The notes under the pieces were generated by a model. That model did not search any database, was not told the DNA's origin, and saw only the letters and a list, made by a program, of their open reading frames with translations. A DNA stretch of 39,771 nucleotides, taken from assembly GCA_030630075.1 (NCBI GenBank), contig DAOVNS010000001.1:1-39771 (forward strand), written 5' to 3'. The stretch comes from a bacterium. Its GTDB lineage: Bacteria > Dependentiae > Babeliae > Babeliales > UASB340. Shown piece by piece: positions 1 to 7,430 of this stretch (its first letter is position 1; each line of letters starts with the position of its first letter). A program made the translations under genes and the position numbers.

Positions 1-57
1 ATTAATTATGATTTAGATAATTTGTTTGAATGATTTTAAGAGCTTGGGTGATATGTT

Positions 58-315
58 ACGCGCCCCGCGTATTCAATTAAAACCCTTGGCATCCTTCATC
101 CTTTCAGGATTTCAGGATAGGCAAGGGCTACCACAGCGTCGTCTCAAGAGACTAATCAAAATGTTTTAATATTTAAATATTGTGAATCTAAGATACATTT
201 TTGCTACACAATGCACTTGGAATATGGGATGTTTTTTATAACTCCTGTTAATTAGCCTCTCGAGGCGAAACTGCGGTAGCCCCGTCCTATCCCTTGGATG
301 CGCGGGGCGTTTAAT
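58..315. repeat. Inverted pair of GC-rich intergenic repeat elements
   Basis: This 325-base leading stretch has no convincing gene. It holds two related elements in opposite orientation. The left one begins with ACGCGCCCCGCG at 58 and ends with GGATAGGCAAGGGCTACC (115-132) followed by a small palindrome GTCTCAAGAGAC (141-152). Read on the other strand, the right one begins ACGCCCCGCG at 310 and continues with GGATAGGACGGGGCTACC and a GAGAGGCT palindrome down to about 246. The two arms could fold into one long hairpin or could be two insertions of one mobile palindromic unit. The left copy carries extra sequence between its GC box and the shared core. The elements are much richer in GC than the surroundings. 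No transposase is present. Confidence 0.6.
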
Positions 316-325
316 TTCATTAGTT

Positions 326-979
326 TTATCTAATTCTTAAAACACCAATTCTTTTACAAAACTGTTTAATTGCACACTTGCTGCACCACGGTGAAGTAGG
401 TGTGCAAAGATTTTGTCCCCATTTTACTAAAAGATCGTTAAATTCAATCCAATTTTCTTTGGGTACAATTTTTTTTAATTCACTTTCTGTTTCTTCTGGT
501 GTTTTCGTACTCACTAGTCCTAGCCGATTTGATATTCTATGGACATGAATATCAACACAGATGCTCGGAACATCAAAAGCCATGCCCAAGACGAGGTTGG
601 ATGTTTTTTGACCAACGCCGGGTAAATTTAATAAATCTTCTAAATTATTCGGAACTTTGCCGTCATATTTTTGCAAAAGTTCTTTAGAAACTTTATGTAG
701 CACTTTAGCTTTATTTTTATAAAAACCGATTTTGAAAATAATTTTTTCTAATTTTGATATTGGTAGGTTAAGAATTTCTTGCGGTGTTGTTGCAATTTTT
801 AAAAGATCTCTGCAAACATGAATTGTTACAATATCTTTTGATCGAAGGCTCAATAGGCAACATATCAAAATTAAAAAGGGGTCTTTTCCGTATTCTTTTA
901 TGATTTGTGTAATTAATGTTGGTGTATAGCTTTTAGTTTGCTGCTCTAAAATTTTTATAATTTTTTTTATTGTACTCAT
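326..979 (-). CDS. nth: Endonuclease III (DNA glycosylase/AP lyase)
   Basis: This 217-residue base-excision repair glycosylase removes oxidised pyrimidines and nicks the abasic site. The helix-hairpin-helix LPGVGQKTSNLVLG spans residues 119-132 and contains the catalytic lysine K125. The catalytic aspartate is D143 in VDIHVHR. The C-terminal iron-sulfur motif C-x6-C-x2-C-x5-C is complete (C192, C199, C202, C208). Length and motif order match bacterial Nth. The ATG at 979 follows a purine-rich stretch. The gene is divergent from the small antitoxin-like gene and xerC, with a 132-base spacer carrying an 8-bp inverted repeat. Its 3' end lies next to the repeat pair at the left of the window. Confidence 0.95.
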   Translation of the reverse strand: MSTIKKIIKILEQQTKSYTPTLITQIIKEYGKDPFLILICCLLSLRSKDIVTIHVCRDLLKIATTPQEILNLPISKLEKIIFKIGFYKNKAKVLHKVSKELLQKYDGKVPNNLEDLLNLPGVGQKTSNLVLGMAFDVPSICVDIHVHRISNRLGLVSTKTPEETESELKKIVPKENWIEFNDLLVKWGQNLCTPTSPWCSKCAIKQFCKRIGVLRIR

Positions 980-994
980 TTTGATTCTCTTTAT

Positions 995-1016
995 ATATTC
1001 AATTTTGTTTGAATAT
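995..1016. promoter_or_regulatory. Perfect 8-bp inverted repeat in divergent spacer
   Basis: ATATTCAA (995-1002) and TTGAATAT (1009-1016) form a perfect inverted repeat with a 6-base spacer, 16 bases upstream of the nth start codon. It lies in the spacer shared with the antitoxin-like gene on the other strand. Position and symmetry suit an operator. In a genome this AT-rich an 8-bp AT palindrome can also occur by chance. Confidence 0.3.
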
Positions 1017-1111
1017 GATTAAAATATAAGCAAATACTATTTTATTCAACAATGAGGATTAGCAATTTTGTGATTAAGTTTAACTTTTAACTTTTAAAAG
1101 CGGTGTGTTTT

Positions 1112-1315
1112 ATGAAAAAACAAAAATTTCAACCAAGGTTTCTTGTAGATGAAAATGGCAAACCTGTAGCAGTTCAACTTGATATTAAATCTTATGAGGC
1201 ATTAATAGAGGAATTAGAAGATTTTTATGATGTAAAAAAAGCCGAAAAGATTCTGTCCAAAAAAACTAAGACACATACTTTTGAAGACTTAGAAAAATCT
1301 CTTTCTATAAATTAA
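1112..1315 (+). CDS. Small Phd/YefM-like antitoxin (orphan)
   Basis: The product is a 67-residue protein if the ATG at 1112 is used; a GTG at 1103 would add three residues. Neither start has a strong ribosome binding site. The segment FLVDENGKPVAVQLDIKSYEALIEELED resembles the N-terminal fold of Phd/YefM-type type II antitoxins (a short strand-turn-strand with DENGKPVAV, then a helix with the Y-x-x-L-x-E pattern). It is followed by a charged tail ending FEDLEKSLSIN. No RelE/ParE/Doc toxin lies next to it: the next gene is the tyrosine recombinase 54 bases downstream. It may be a solitary antitoxin, an antitoxin left after toxin loss, or an unrelated small regulator. Confidence 0.6.
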   Translation: MKKQKFQPRFLVDENGKPVAVQLDIKSYEALIEELEDFYDVKKAEKILSKKTKTHTFEDLEKSLSIN

Positions 1316-1369
1316 ATTAAAATATAAAATAGTTCTTTGTGTATCGCAGTTTTTAGGGAGGCGTAATAA

Positions 1370-2308
1370 GTGGATATTAAATCTTTTCGGAATAAAATTA
1401 AGGATTTTTTAGTTTTTTTAGAAGTTGAAAAAAACGTTTCAGAACATACCCTTCGTGCTTACGAATCTGACTTGGGACAGATTGTTAAATTTTGGAGCAA
1501 AATTCTTGATAAAGAAAAAAAAGAAAAACATGCTTTTAACGATATTATTAGAAGATATATTCTTTCTTTGTTTTATAAAAAAATAGCAAAAACAACTTTA
1601 GCGCGAAGACTTTCTTGTTTACGTTCTTTTTCAGTTTATCTTAGAGATAATGGAATAAAGTTAAATATTAATTTTAAGACTCCAAAATTAGATAGAAGGT
1701 TACCGTCTACTTTATCTGTTGATGAGATTTTTTATTTACTTGATAGTATAAAAAATGATGATTTACCTACAAAATATCCTTATCGAGATAAAAGTTTATT
1801 TGAACTGATTTATGCAACAGGAATTCGGTGTTCTGAATTAGTGAAAATCAAGCTAACAGACATCGATTTTACGAGTAAGGCGATTAGGATTTTAGGGAAA
1901 GGCCGAAAAGAAAGAATAGTGCTCTTTGGAGCTAAGGCGAAAAAGATTTTAGAAAAATATATAAAAATAGAACGTCCGGTTTTATTAAAAGATGAAGAAT
2001 GCAATTTTTTGTTTTTGAATTACTTGGGCGGAAGATTAACATCTCGCTCTGTTCAAAGAATTTTTGAGATGTTTAGAAACTTTTTAAAAATTGATCGAAA
2101 ACTTACACCTCACAAAATTCGTCATTCTTTTGCTACGCATCTTTTAAATCAGGGTGTTGATTTAAGAATTATTCAAGAATTATTGGGGCACAAGACTATT
2201 GCAACAACAGAAATTTATACACATGTTTCATCACAGCAGTTGGCAGAAATGTGTGATGAAAAGCATCCTTTAAACAGTATGGATGATTTGGTTTTGGGCA
2301 CTAAATAA
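1370..2308 (+). CDS. xerC: XerC/XerD-family tyrosine recombinase
   Basis: This 312-residue site-specific recombinase probably resolves chromosome dimers at dif. Residues 5-95 form the SAM-like core-binding domain (FLVFLEVEKNVSEHTLRAY). The catalytic domain carries all expected residues: R153 in ATGIRCSEL, K177 in LGKGRKER, H248 and R251 in HKIRHSFATHLL, H274 in LLGHKT, and Y283 in EIYTHVS as the nucleophile. The start is GTG at 1370, supported by AGGGAGGCG about 8 bases upstream. Its 3' end overlaps the PBP2 gene by 26 bases, so the two are translationally linked. Whether it is XerC or XerD cannot be settled without the second paralogue. No integron, prophage or transposon surrounds it, which favours the housekeeping role. 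Confidence 0.9.
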   Translation: MDIKSFRNKIKDFLVFLEVEKNVSEHTLRAYESDLGQIVKFWSKILDKEKKEKHAFNDIIRRYILSLFYKKIAKTTLARRLSCLRSFSVYLRDNGIKLNINFKTPKLDRRLPSTLSVDEIFYLLDSIKNDDLPTKYPYRDKSLFELIYATGIRCSELVKIKLTDIDFTSKAIRILGKGRKERIVLFGAKAKKILEKYIKIERPVLLKDEECNFLFLNYLGGRLTSRSVQRIFEMFRNFLKIDRKLTPHKIRHSFATHLLNQGVDLRIIQELLGHKTIATTEIYTHVSSQQLAEMCDEKHPLNSMDDLVLGTK

Positions 2309-4052
2309 AAAAAGGATTGTTATTAAAGAGCAGATTTTAAATATAAGAAGAAGAAAAATAGTACAAATTTTATATGCATTTTTTTTCTTTGTTTTTGTAA
2401 TTATATTGCGCCTTGCATACTTGCAAGTTAATCAGGCTGATAAATTTTGTGATCTTGGAACAAAAAATTTTTTAAGAAGAGAGGTTGTCTCCCCTCAGCG
2501 TGGTAATCTTGTTGATTGTAATGGAACTTTACTTGCGGCAAACCAACCGATTTATGATTTATATTGGGAAGGTGCGGGAAAGTTTGTTTTATCTGCTGAA
2601 CAAAAAAAACTGATAAAAGATTTAGAAGCTGTTTTGGAAGTAGATTTGAGTTCGCAGACAGAAAGAATTCGGTCTGCAGAAAGGTTTTCTAAAAGAATAT
2701 TATTAAAAGAGAATATTTCGTTTGATCAGCTGTGCCAAATCAGCGAACTTTATGTGGGGACAAGTCTTGTTATAACAAATAGATTCAAAAGAATTTATCC
2801 ATATAAAAATTTAGCAGGTCATATTTTAGGATACTTGAGTAAGCAGCAGCAGGATTATACAACAATTGGTCTTTACGGTTTAGAAAAGTTGTTTCAGGAT
2901 AAATTAAAAGGTGAAGTTGGTTACGTTTTAAATGTGATGAATTCAAGGGGCCGGAAACTTAATCAGAAAGAGTTCAAAGGTGCTAAATCGGGCGATGATA
3001 TTAGGTTAACTTTAGATTGCAGTTTACAAGAAATTGCAGAAGGATTATTTCAAAAAGGGCAGTCGGGTGCATTTATTTTGTTGGATCCATTTAGTGGAGC
3101 ACTTAAAGTAATGTTATCGTATCCAAACTTTGATCCAAATTTATTTTTAGAATCGATTTCACACGAAGACTGGGAAGAAAAATTTTCTATTGATAAACCT
3201 CTTTTAAATAGGGCAACAAATGCAACTTATCCTCCTGCTTCGATTTTTAAATTTATAACTTTTGCCGCAGGACTAGAAGAAGGCGTAATTGATTATGATA
3301 CAGAATTTTACTGTAAAGGTTTTACTCGTTTTTGTGGCAGAAATTATCATTGCATAAGACACTGGGGGCATGGGAAATTAGATACAAAAACTGCTCTTGC
3401 ATATTCATGCAATATTCCATGTTATGACATTGGTTTTAAAATAAGAATTAATCAGTTAGCCGATTATGCGTATCGTTTTGGATTAGGACGTAAAACTGGA
3501 TTTTTACTTTCGGAACGCAGTGGCTTGATGCCGACTTTTGAGTGGAAGGTTGCTTATAAAAATGAACCGTGGTGGAAGGGCGAAACACTTTCTGCGTCAA
3601 TTGGACAAAGTTATATTTCGGTTACACCATTGCAGATTGCAAGAATGATTGCAGGAATTAGTGTTGGCTTTTTAGTTAGACCAAGAATACTCGAAGATGA
3701 AGATATACAAACCGAAGAATTAGAAATTTCACAAAGTACTTTAAACTTTTTGCAAGAAGCGATGAAAGAGGTTGTGGTAAAAGGTTCTGCAAGATTATTA
3801 AATAAATTTAAAGATTTTGATGTTTATGCAAAAACTGGTACTGCGCAAACTAGTAGTTTAGAAAGACAAAAGATTTCAAAAGAACATCTTGAACATGCTT
3901 GGTTGGCTTCTTATTTTAAATATAAAGAAGAAGATCCTTTGGTTATGATAGTTTTAGTTGAAAATGTTGGGTCTTCTGGTCCTGCTAAAAAAATAGCTGC
4001 AAATTTTTTAACACAATATCGAAAATTAAAAGAAAAAGAATACAATGGATAA
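2283..4052 (+). CDS. mrdA: Penicillin-binding protein 2 (peptidoglycan transpeptidase)
   Basis: This 589-residue monofunctional class B transpeptidase cross-links peptidoglycan for lateral growth of rod cells, working with RodA/MreC. It has one N-terminal membrane anchor (about residues 27-47, IVQILYAFFFFVFVIILRL) and then the PBP dimerisation region with SPQRGNLVDCNGTLLA (residues 70-85). The transpeptidase motifs are intact: SxxK as S320-IF-K323, SxN as S375-C-N377, and KTG at 517-519 in YAKTGTAQT. The length is close to the usual 600-630. The start overlaps the end of xerC by 26 bases, and the stop overlaps gmhB by 8 bases. An mreC gene lies 9 kb away. Chlamydia-like intracellular bacteria often keep PBP2 and MreC even when the wall is reduced. 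Confidence 0.92.
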   Translation: MIWFWALNKKRIVIKEQILNIRRRKIVQILYAFFFFVFVIILRLAYLQVNQADKFCDLGTKNFLRREVVSPQRGNLVDCNGTLLAANQPIYDLYWEGAGKFVLSAEQKKLIKDLEAVLEVDLSSQTERIRSAERFSKRILLKENISFDQLCQISELYVGTSLVITNRFKRIYPYKNLAGHILGYLSKQQQDYTTIGLYGLEKLFQDKLKGEVGYVLNVMNSRGRKLNQKEFKGAKSGDDIRLTLDCSLQEIAEGLFQKGQSGAFILLDPFSGALKVMLSYPNFDPNLFLESISHEDWEEKFSIDKPLLNRATNATYPPASIFKFITFAAGLEEGVIDYDTEFYCKGFTRFCGRNYHCIRHWGHGKLDTKTALAYSCNIPCYDIGFKIRINQLADYAYRFGLGRKTGFLLSERSGLMPTFEWKVAYKNEPWWKGETLSASIGQSYISVTPLQIARMIAGISVGFLVRPRILEDEDIQTEELEISQSTLNFLQEAMKEVVVKGSARLLNKFKDFDVYAKTGTAQTSSLERQKISKEHLEHAWLASYFKYKEEDPLVMIVLVENVGSSGPAKKIAANFLTQYRKLKEKEYNG

Positions 4053-4587
4053 AAAAATTAAAGCTGCTTTTTTTGATAGAGATGGAACATTAATTAAAGA
4101 TGTTTCGTATTTGTCTGATATAAAAAAAGTAGAACTTTTACCCGGAATTATAAATTTTTGTTCTATTTTGCAAAACTTGGGATACAAACTATTTGTTGTT
4201 ACAAATCAATCGGGTATTGCGAGAGGTTTTTTTGATGAATCTTTTGTTGAAAAAACACATAAGTATATATCTGATATTTTTAAATCAAATGATATAAATT
4301 TTGAAAAATTTTATTATTGTCCTCATCATCCAACAAAAGGGATAAAAAAAGAATTTTTGCTTGATTGTGATTGTAGAAAACCAAAATCTGGAATGCTCTT
4401 AAAAGCTGCAGATGAATTTAATATTGATTTAAAACAATCTTTAATGTTTGGAGATAAAAATCTAGATATTCAATCGGGAAATTCTGTAGGATGTAAAAGC
4501 TTTTACATTCAAGATATTTTGGATAATAATTTTGAAAAAAATAGTATTCAAAATTTAATTAGAAAAAGGGACATTTATGTCAGATGA
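4045..4587 (+). CDS. gmhB: D-glycero-D-manno-heptose-1,7-bisphosphate 7-phosphatase
   Basis: This 180-residue HAD-superfamily phosphatase removes the 7-phosphate from heptose bisphosphate on the route to ADP-heptose for lipopolysaccharide inner core. The HAD nucleophile and acid are D11 and D13 in FDRDGTL. Motif II is VVTNQSG (51-57) and motif IV is MFGDKNLD. The zinc-binding loop typical of GmhB is present: C92 and H94 in YYCPHHP, then C108 and C110 in CDCRKPKSGM. Length matches the family. It overlaps PBP2 by 8 bases upstream and the DUF155 gene by 11 bases downstream, giving a tight operon. Histidinol-phosphatase-type relatives share the fold, but the CPHH...CDC loop favours GmhB. Confidence 0.88.
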   Translation: MDKKIKAAFFDRDGTLIKDVSYLSDIKKVELLPGIINFCSILQNLGYKLFVVTNQSGIARGFFDESFVEKTHKYISDIFKSNDINFEKFYYCPHHPTKGIKKEFLLDCDCRKPKSGMLLKAADEFNIDLKQSLMFGDKNLDIQSGNSVGCKSFYIQDILDNNFEKNSIQNLIRKRDIYVR

Positions 4588-5686
4588 AAAAATTTCAACA
4601 TCCAAGTTCAGCGGAAATATCCTTCTGTTTTATTCTTTTGATGTTGGTGATGAAATTAATTTAGAAAAAATTAAAAAAACTGGTTTATTAAATATTAAGC
4701 CGGTTCCTCTATCTCCTTATTTTAAAAATTATCACATTCCATTATCATTTTCGTTATCTTCGAATGAAGTAGACTACGATAAAGAATTACAGAAAAAAAC
4801 AGGAATAAAAAACGTATCTTGTTTGATGAGTAAAGTTCATAGTTTTGGTGTTCTGTCTTTTTGTTATAAAGTTCCATTCGATGATTCTTTAGAGACCTTG
4901 AAACTAAAACTTATCGAGATAACAAATATTTTTAGAGAAAAAAGTAAGCAAGATGCAAAATCTATTTTTGATAAAATATTGTCTACGGTTAATAAACCTT
5001 GTTTTTATAACTTAGAAAACTTTTATTTTTCTGTTCAGGTTGATCCTTTAGGTGAGCAGGTAAATCCAAAAGAATTTAAAGAAAAACATGGTAGAGAAAT
5101 TGCTGCTTTGCTGCGTTTAGAAAGAGAAAGTCTTTCTTCGTATCAGCTTAAAGAAATTTTAGAAGCAACAACTGCTTATTCGGATGAAGACTTTATGATT
5201 TTAGATACTGAAGCATCTTTTATTTATGATAACGAATATTATGAAGTTTTAGAGTTTCTTGAATTTGCAAATATTCAGTTGCTCGAATTAAGATATTTTG
5301 ATCGAATTTTGGATGAAAAACTTAATCATTTTTATATACAAAAACATTATAAAATTCCTCTAATTGCATATTTACCTTTTTTTGGTGAAAAGTTTTTGCG
5401 CATTTTTTTACTCTCTCAACTTCGCGTTGATATTTCTGTTATTACAGAACGCTTGGAATATAGTATAAAAATGGCTGGTGATACTTATTTTACAGAAGTT
5501 TATTTTATTTTACGCGACCAATTGTCGTTAGATGATTGGAGAGAATCCATAAATAGAAAACTAGAAATTATTAATGATATTTATACTGTTTATCAAGATA
5601 GACTAGATATTATTCATGATGAGATTTTAACTATGGTTATTATAATTTTAATTGCAATGGAAGCGGCAATTGCTTTTTGGAAATAA
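4577..5686 (+). CDS. RMD1/YagE (DUF155) family membrane-anchored protein
   Basis: The 369-residue protein ends in one hydrophobic helix (MVIIILIAMEAAIAFW). This is preceded by a helical stretch IYTVYQDRLDIIHDEILT, the arrangement seen at the C terminus of DUF155 proteins (yeast Rmd1, human RMND1, bacterial YagE). The middle region has SFIYDNEYYEVLEFLEFANIQLLELRYFD, where the family has its conserved acidic and aromatic segment. There is no signal peptide, so the bulk is probably cytoplasmic with a C-terminal membrane anchor. In mitochondria RMND1 supports translation at the inner membrane; the bacterial role is unknown. The start ATG at 4577 has AAGGG about 7 bases upstream and overlaps gmhB by 11 bases. 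The family assignment is by eye from the C-terminal pattern. Confidence 0.6.
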   Translation: MSDEKISTSKFSGNILLFYSFDVGDEINLEKIKKTGLLNIKPVPLSPYFKNYHIPLSFSLSSNEVDYDKELQKKTGIKNVSCLMSKVHSFGVLSFCYKVPFDDSLETLKLKLIEITNIFREKSKQDAKSIFDKILSTVNKPCFYNLENFYFSVQVDPLGEQVNPKEFKEKHGREIAALLRLERESLSSYQLKEILEATTAYSDEDFMILDTEASFIYDNEYYEVLEFLEFANIQLLELRYFDRILDEKLNHFYIQKHYKIPLIAYLPFFGEKFLRIFLLSQLRVDISVITERLEYSIKMAGDTYFTEVYFILRDQLSLDDWRESINRKLEIINDIYTVYQDRLDIIHDEILTMVIIILIAMEAAIAFWK

Positions 5687-5704
5687 AATAAATTTTGGAG
5701 AGTT

Positions 5705-6622
5705 ATGAAAGAAGTAAAGGTAGGTAAATATTTAATAGAAATATCTAATGAAGACAAAATCTTATTTCCTAAAGCAAAATTAACAAAGGAAGATCTCGCT
5801 GTTTATTATCAAAAAATTGGTAAAAAAATGATTTATTTTACCAAAGATCGTCCAATTAGTATGGTTCGGTATCCAAATGGCATTGAAAAGGAAGGCTTTT
5901 ACCAAAAAAATGCAGAAGATTATTTTCCTAAATGGATAAAAACTAAAAAAATAAAAAAACAATCAGATGGATCTGTTAATTACGTGGTTATAAATAACAT
6001 TGCAACACTGGTTTATTTGGCAAATTTGGCGTGTATTGATCCTCAAATTTGGTTGAGTAGAATTGATAAACTTGATTATCCAGATAAAATGATTTTCGAT
6101 TTGGATCCATCTATTAAAAGTTTTAAGATGGTTCAAAAGGGTGCATTGCTGATTGATAAAAAGCTTAAAGAATTTGCTCTTAAGTCTTTTCCCATGATTA
6201 CCGGATCTCGCGGAATTCATATAGTTGTTCCTTTGAAGCGCAAACATAATTTTGATTTTGTTAGATCATTTGCAAAAGATTTTGCAAAACTTATGGAAGG
6301 TCTATATCCAGATCTTTTTACAACTTCCATAAGAAAAAAAGCTAGAAAAGATTTAGTTTTTATCGATGCATTTCGTAATAGTTTTGGTCAAACCGCGGTT
6401 GCGCCTTATGCCGTTCGTCCAAAAAGGGGCGCACCTGTTGCAACACCTTTGAGTTGGAATGAAGTTAAAAGTAGTTCATTAAAGCCAAATCAGTACACAA
6501 TTAAAACTATTTTTAAAAGATTAAAACAAATCAAAACAGATCCATGGAGTGATATTAATAAATCTGCTCAATTATTAAATAAGGCTCGAAAAGAATTAGA
6601 TAATTTAACAGGAAAAGTCTGA
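5705..6622 (+). CDS. Stand-alone LigD-type DNA polymerase/primase domain
   Basis: This 305-residue protein corresponds to the polymerase (archaeo-eukaryotic primase-like) domain of bacterial ligase D, which fills and extends ends during non-homologous end joining. Family hallmarks are MVRYPNGIEKEGFYQKNA (residues 53-70), the catalytic pair D132 and D134 in FDLDPS, the SRGIH motif at 168-172 in ITGSRGIHIVVPL, the third metal aspartate D221 in FIDAFRNSFGQT, and VAPYAVRPKRGAPVATPL. It lacks the ligase and 3'-phosphoesterase domains of full LigD. GGAGAG just upstream supports the start at 5705. It is the last gene of the plus-strand cluster. Its last 18 bases overlap the convergent MBL gene. No Ku gene is in the window. 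Confidence 0.9.
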   Translation: MKEVKVGKYLIEISNEDKILFPKAKLTKEDLAVYYQKIGKKMIYFTKDRPISMVRYPNGIEKEGFYQKNAEDYFPKWIKTKKIKKQSDGSVNYVVINNIATLVYLANLACIDPQIWLSRIDKLDYPDKMIFDLDPSIKSFKMVQKGALLIDKKLKEFALKSFPMITGSRGIHIVVPLKRKHNFDFVRSFAKDFAKLMEGLYPDLFTTSIRKKARKDLVFIDAFRNSFGQTAVAPYAVRPKRGAPVATPLSWNEVKSSSLKPNQYTIKTIFKRLKQIKTDPWSDINKSAQLLNKARKELDNLTGKV

Positions 6623-7315
6623 TAAATTAATTTGCATTCCATCATAGCCAACTAAAACATTGAGGTTATTTTTTTTACCCAGCTGTTTTAATTTAATTCG
6701 CGCTTTTTTTGCGCCATTTGTATAAAACCAAGAACCAAAATGCATAAAAAGAATATTTTTTGTGTATGGCTTAAAAAAATCAATAAGATTTGGAATTCCT
6801 GCGTGACCGTAAGGTTTGCTTTCCTTACTTTTTCTTATCATACCGCCTTTTTTTATAAAACTTGCCTCTGTTATGACAATTGAAAGATTTTTTAATTTAT
6901 TTTGATATTGTTTTTTTATCCAAAATAAGTCACCTGTATATAAAATTTTTTGATTATCTTTTTCAATCAAATATGCTTGAGATTTTACTTTTAAACTGTG
7001 TTCAGTTGGAATTGGAGTAATTTTATACCCAAGAATAGTTTTTGATTTTTTTAAAATCTCTATAGGACTATTTTGGTATTTTTCTGGTGCATAAATTGGA
7101 ATTTTGACTTGAGGAAAATTATTTTCGTTTTTTGTAAAAAAGGCATGATCTGGATGTAGATGTGTAATTAAAACGACCTTTGGATTGTATTTTAAAAATT
7201 CCTTTTCACCTAAATCAATTAAGATCTTATCATCAATTAATATTCCAGAGTGTTTACTGTGATAAGCAGATGTTGGTTTAATTTCCCCGCGTGTTCCTAA
7301 TATTTTTATCTTCAT
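6605..7315 (-). CDS. MBL-fold metallo-hydrolase
   Basis: The 236-residue beta-lactamase-fold protein has the metal motif H-x-H-x-D-H (H52, H54, D56, H57 in ITHLHPDHAFF). It also has the TGD segment (LYTGDLFW), a GHAG segment and a C-terminal metal histidine in LFMHFGSWF. There is no signal peptide, so it is cytoplasmic. MBL enzymes of this size include RNase Z-like nucleases and phosphodiesterases. The sequence alone does not name the substrate. It converges on and overlaps the LigD-type polymerase gene by 18 bases. MBL-fold exonucleases are known partners in some LigD systems, so a repair role is possible. The start ATG at 7315 lies inside an AU-rich hairpin. Confidence 0.8.
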   Translation of the reverse strand: MKIKILGTRGEIKPTSAYHSKHSGILIDDKILIDLGEKEFLKYNPKVVLITHLHPDHAFFTKNENNFPQVKIPIYAPEKYQNSPIEILKKSKTILGYKITPIPTEHSLKVKSQAYLIEKDNQKILYTGDLFWIKKQYQNKLKNLSIVITEASFIKKGGMIRKSKESKPYGHAGIPNLIDFFKPYTKNILFMHFGSWFYTNGAKKARIKLKQLGKKNNLNVLVGYDGMQINLSDFSC

Positions 7316-7366
7316 AAATATCTCTTTTTATTTGTTAAATATTTTTTTATATAAAAAGATATTTAT
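7314..7366 (-). promoter_or_regulatory. AU-rich hairpin covering the MBL ribosome binding site and start
   Basis: On the minus strand ATAAATATCTTTTTAT (7366-7351) can pair with ATAAAAAGAGATATTTAT (7331-7314) across a 19-base loop. That gives ten uninterrupted pairs, then a G bulge or G-U pair and a few more A-U pairs. The second arm contains the AAGAG ribosome binding site and the first two bases of the ATG. Such a stem could hold translation off until it melts. Confidence 0.4.
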
Positions 7367-7430
7367 ATTCGTGGTGTCAAGATAAAATTTTAAAAAATTA
7401 ATTTTTGATACTAGATTAGCGAGAATTGAT

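Noticed and set aside
499..687. Plus-strand frame opposite nth
   Set aside because: It lies entirely within the well-supported nth gene and has no ribosome binding site or recognisable product.
1370..2308. xerC/D as the integrase of a mobile element
   Set aside because: It overlaps a cell-wall gene, no att duplication or phage genes are seen, and its length and motifs fit the housekeeping Xer proteins.
5963..6247. Minus-strand frame opposite the LigD-type polymerase
   Set aside because: It is antisense to a gene with all catalytic motifs intact and shows no family features.
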